Shown here: piece by piece, positions 60,476-64,000 of the stretch
Layout of the letters: every line of letters starts with the position of its first letter
Numbering within the stretch: the first letter of the stretch is position 1
Origin: Siphonodentalium dalli
Lineage: Eukaryota > Mollusca > Scaphopoda > Gadilida > Siphonodentaliidae
DNA: 64,000 nt
Direction: 5' to 3'
Assembly (NCBI GenBank): GCA_032622095.1
Contig: CP136063.1
Coordinates: forward strand, 13,679,814 to 13,743,813
The notes under the pieces: model-generated
Seen by the model: only the letters and a program-made list of their open reading frames with translations
Database searches by the model: none
What the model was told of the DNA's origin: nothing
Translations under genes and position numbers: made by a program

Positions 60476-63101
60476 TATATAGTACATGTACATGTACATG
60501 TGTACCGTATGTGAATTAAAGATCTTATTAGTGACACAACAGGAGGCTAGACATACATTTGTAACTACAGTAATGCTATAATTAATCGACTCCTTAACCA
60601 CAGCAGAATTACGGGTATTAAACTCGGGGAGAGCTTTCCGATGAATGGCAACAAGCCATATATCCGACTAAATCCTGAAAGTTACACATAATTCTGCTGT
60701 GGTTAAGGGGTCGATTTCTTAGGGCACTACTGTATCTGTTTTAGTGCACATCAAATGTATTTGTTGTCTTTCCTCTTGTAATTTGTCTTTGGTTGTGTTC
60801 GCCATTTCGATGGACAACTACATGTACTGACATCAAATGACTGAAATGAGTCAAAATTTAGCAGTGCAGCCAATTATATAGATAAACAGAATTAAATAGC
60901 ATCCAAATTCCAAATGAGCATAAATGATAAAACAAACTTTATTGAGCACTCTTTTAATACTAGTAATTACAGCTACAATGAAAGCACCTAATAAAAATTC
61001 TAAGTTTGGTAAAACTGTCTGTATACAAAGTTTATCTGGCCGTGATGAATAAAACCTATAAATGGGATCATATACATGTATGTTAGATATCATTACATGA
61101 TTATTTGAAAACACATATCCGTATGGAAAACAAACTATTTTACCACTGGCCAAGTGGTCCTGCTAATATGCTATGATGCTGGTGGTCCTGCTGAATTGCT
61201 ATGATGCTGGTAGTGCAATTCATAGCAATTAAGCAGGACCCAACCGCATCATAGCACATTAGCAGGAACACTTGAACAGGGTATATTTACAGTGTCAAAT
61301 CGAATGGGCATCTTTTAACAATATTTTTGAACAATTTCCTAGAAGTGTTCGAAAATTGAGAACTGAATTTAAATTTTTTTTTATGAGGTTTCGATTGAAA
61401 AATTTCTAACTTAGCTCATCAGGATTAACATTGTCGCACAGCTATATTCTCTTTCCCAACAAAGTCTATAGAACATACATGTAAAATTACAGCTATGCTT
61501 TAATTAATCAACTCGCCTTATATTACTCGGGTATTACTGCAGTATTCAGGCGTGTTCATGCGATCAACCGCAGTCAGTTATACCGCCGCAGAATGTGGTC
61601 CACCTCACATTTGCAGTTAGGCTGTATTTTTCATGCGATGTTTATATGAATTTTGTTTTAAAGTTGACATTGTAATCACACCAGAATTTTTTTTTATTGT
61701 TTCAAAATGTCTAGATATAATTCAGAATTTTTGTGGTAAAAACAATTAACTTGGTTATCACAGTTAACACATATTACTGTGGTAAGATTACCAGCGGATA
61801 CCGCATGTCAACAGGGACTGCATGCTCTAATTAATTATCAGGTTTAACATGTTTATACTGGATACAGTTCATTTAAAGGTACTCAATCCGGTTCGATGAT
61901 ACCCATATAATCAGATTCCAACATCATACATTTGTATTTAGAAAGGCTGCTTCAGTTACGTTATCAGAATTGATTAATTGCCCTAAAATAATGCTAACCA
62001 CTGTCAACTAAAGTATACAATTGCCTGACATATGTTATTTATCAACATGTTGTTCTACAAAATTTGGCCTTATTATCAACAGAAAGCCTCTTGATTTTAG
62101 AGTTATCCATCTTCATCTGAAATTTGGTCCGAGACCGTGGGCCACTATTAATTCTTGATCGTGAAAAATAGTATATTTCAAAAATTGATATCTAATAACT
62201 CTGAGCTTTGATAGGTGGTGGGTTCCTCGACTCGTACCAAATATCTTTTACCCCCCCAAGTCCAAATAAAGAGTAATGTGCGAGCATTAATTCAGGGGGC
62301 CCTTAATCAGATTATGCATCTTTAAATTCAAATACAGTTTAAAGATGCATAATCCGATTAAGTGCCCCTCATTTGCTATTTACATATACATGTATATGGA
62401 ATCGGGGGGGGTAAAAATATTTTAATCAAGTCGAGGGACCCACCTACATGTATCAAAGCTCAGAGTTATTAGATATCAATTTTTGAAATTTTAATATTTA
62501 TCACCATCGATACTTAATAGTGGCCCAGAAAAATTTGACGAGCCGACGGTATCAGACCAAATTGCGGATGAAGATGGATAACTCTAAAATGAAGAGGCTT
62601 TGTGTTGATAATAAGGTCAAACTTCGTCGAACAGCATGTTGATAAATATAACGTATCAGGCGATTTTATACTATACATGTAGTTGACAGTGGTTAGCATT
62701 ATTTTTGGGCAATTAATCGATTCTGATATTACTGAAGCAGCATTTCTAAAAAAAATGTTGTTGTTGGAATCTAATTATATGGGGACCATCGAATCTGATT
62801 GAGCACCTTTAATAGTTAGCTATATGAGTTATATACACATAAGGCGACACCAATTTTTAAGTCCGGTTTACGAACACCTCCTACAACTTTTTATGTGTAC
62901 CCATACCATAGTATGGTACACATAGTGTCAACGTCCGGATTGACCACTCGTCGTTCGTCCGTCCGTCCGTCTGTCCGTCCGTCTGTCCGTCCGTCCGTAG
63001 ACACTTCACGTGTAATGCGATAACTCAAACATTTTCTATCCAATCAGAACCAAATTTTGTATATGAATTTGTCAGCACCAAATACAGATCGAGTTCGAAT
63101 A
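60476..63101. repeat. 2626-bp tandem duplication, unit 2
   Basis: Second, apparently identical unit, joined to unit 1 at GAATATATATAGTAC. At its right end the sequence continues naturally into the 149-bp repeat at 63102, so the original order is [unit][149-bp repeat]. Confidence 0.92.
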
Positions 63102-63440
63102 TGGGTTCGATCCGAGTTTTTTTCACGGAGTTAGGGCCCTTTTTCGACTTAGAATTCATGCATGCTACCATAACTCAAAAAAAATTTATCTGATCAGAAT
63201 CAAATTTGGTATGCAAGTTTCTCGGACCAAAATACAGATCGAGTTCGAATATGGGTTTGATCCGATATTTTTCAATGGAGTTATGGCCCTTTGACATAGA
63301 ATTTCTGCATATTTTGATAAATCAACCATTTTTCAACTGATAAGAACCAAATTTGGTATGCGAGTTTCTCAACTCAAAATACAAATCGAGATTGAATATG
63401 GGTTAGATCCAACATTTTATACCAGAGTTATGGCCCTTGT
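62990..63440. repeat. Tandem repeat of about 149 bp, three units
   Basis: AATACAGATCGAGTTCGAAT-like starts lie at 63081, 63231 and 63378. Each unit also has ACCAAATTTGGTATG-type and GAGTTATGGCCCTT-type segments. It follows the TCCG tract, an arrangement that looks like a dispersed molluscan repeat. Confidence 0.75.
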
Positions 63441-64000
63441 TCAACTAAGAATTGAACAGATAACCATAGCAGTCAACAAATAATTGATTACCAGCACCAG
63501 CAGTAAAACTTTAGCTCTGTAAAGAGACAAGCAGTATCTGAGTTATTGATAATTAGAGTTATTTTTAGACATTAGTGTGAGGAGAAATAGCTATCTGTTG
63601 TTTATTGAATTTCCATAGTGTGTGGACAGTGACTTCTCAGGATTTATCAACTCCAACATAGCTCTCTGGTCTTGCATGGATTTTGGGATTAATATTAACC
63701 CATTCCATAGTCACATGATATCTGATAGGCAGATATTAAATTATATCTTTCACTTTGAGCCAGGTTCAGTAAGGATTTCTAAAAACATTAGAGGAAATGT
63801 CTTATTTTGAAATTCCCTCTATTGCATTTGGGGTGCAGGATAATAATTATGTTGCTTGTATTCTTGAGACTGACTTATTGTGTGGGCTTCTAAATCCATA
63901 TACATGCATTTATAGACTATTTTGATCAGTTCATTAGTGTGATTAAGATCAACCCCTTGCTATCTCATTTAATAACTCAAATATTTGTCATTGAATATAT
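63441..64000. other. Non-coding sequence to window end
   Basis: No repeat, RNA or convincing exon. A 62-codon frame at 63622-63810 has no recognisable features. Confidence 0.4.

Noticed and set aside
1-64000. tRNA, rRNA, operon or bacterial gene content
   Set aside because: No cloverleaf or rRNA sequence was recognised by eye; codon-level content is limited to spliced EGF exons and a LINE tail. A covariance-model scan would settle small RNAs.

Overview
The window looks like nuclear DNA of an invertebrate animal, most likely a mollusc and probably a bivalve. It is AT-rich and has no operons. Coding sequence occurs only as short splice-flanked exons on the minus strand. The rest is dominated by MITEs, Helitron-like elements, minisatellites and TACATGTA-rich spacer of a kind common in bivalve genomes. 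The species call is an inference; no rRNA, tRNA or mitochondrial sequence was seen.

Coding content (1-35 kb, minus strand): seven exons encode chains of small EGF/laminin-EGF-like modules of the MEGF/SCARF/Draper type. In transcript order they lie at 35008-34349 (Y3), 28492-27917 (X2), 22534-21875 (Y2), 12561-11599 (X1), 7785-7594, 3965-3774 and 2228-1254 (Y1). Every one starts after an AG acceptor by completing a glycine codon and ends one base into a codon (phase 1-1), so all seven can be joined without a frame change. No signal peptide, membrane segment, first exon or last exon is visible, so the gene or genes are partial here.

Large-scale layout: a tandem segmental duplication covers most of the window. 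Copy 1 (about 10.86-27.34 kb) and copy 2 (about 27.34-47.2 kb) share the order: X exon, about 1.2 kb spacer, head-to-tail Helitron-like array, Y exon, 58-bp minisatellite, foldback element with decayed C2H2 zinc-finger sequence, unique flank, MITE. The copies are nearly identical over long stretches. They differ mainly in number of Helitron units (7 versus 4), number of 58-bp units (21 versus 152) and an in-frame deletion in the X exon.

Right part: 47.2-49.3 kb holds CCCAGGTA-rich sequence and a 45-bp minisatellite. A TTAA-flanked, piggyBac-like non-autonomous element lies at 49880-51439, and a 5'-truncated LINE reverse-transcriptase tail at 51602-52117. Several MITEs and palindromes occupy 52.8-56.5 kb. 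A perfect-looking 2626-bp tandem duplication spans 57850-63101. No intact host gene was recognised from 35 kb to 64 kb.

The most interesting theme is a modular EGF gene whose exons are multiplied by repeat-rich tandem duplication. All exon length changes are multiples of three, and splice sites are themselves caught up in small tandem repeats.
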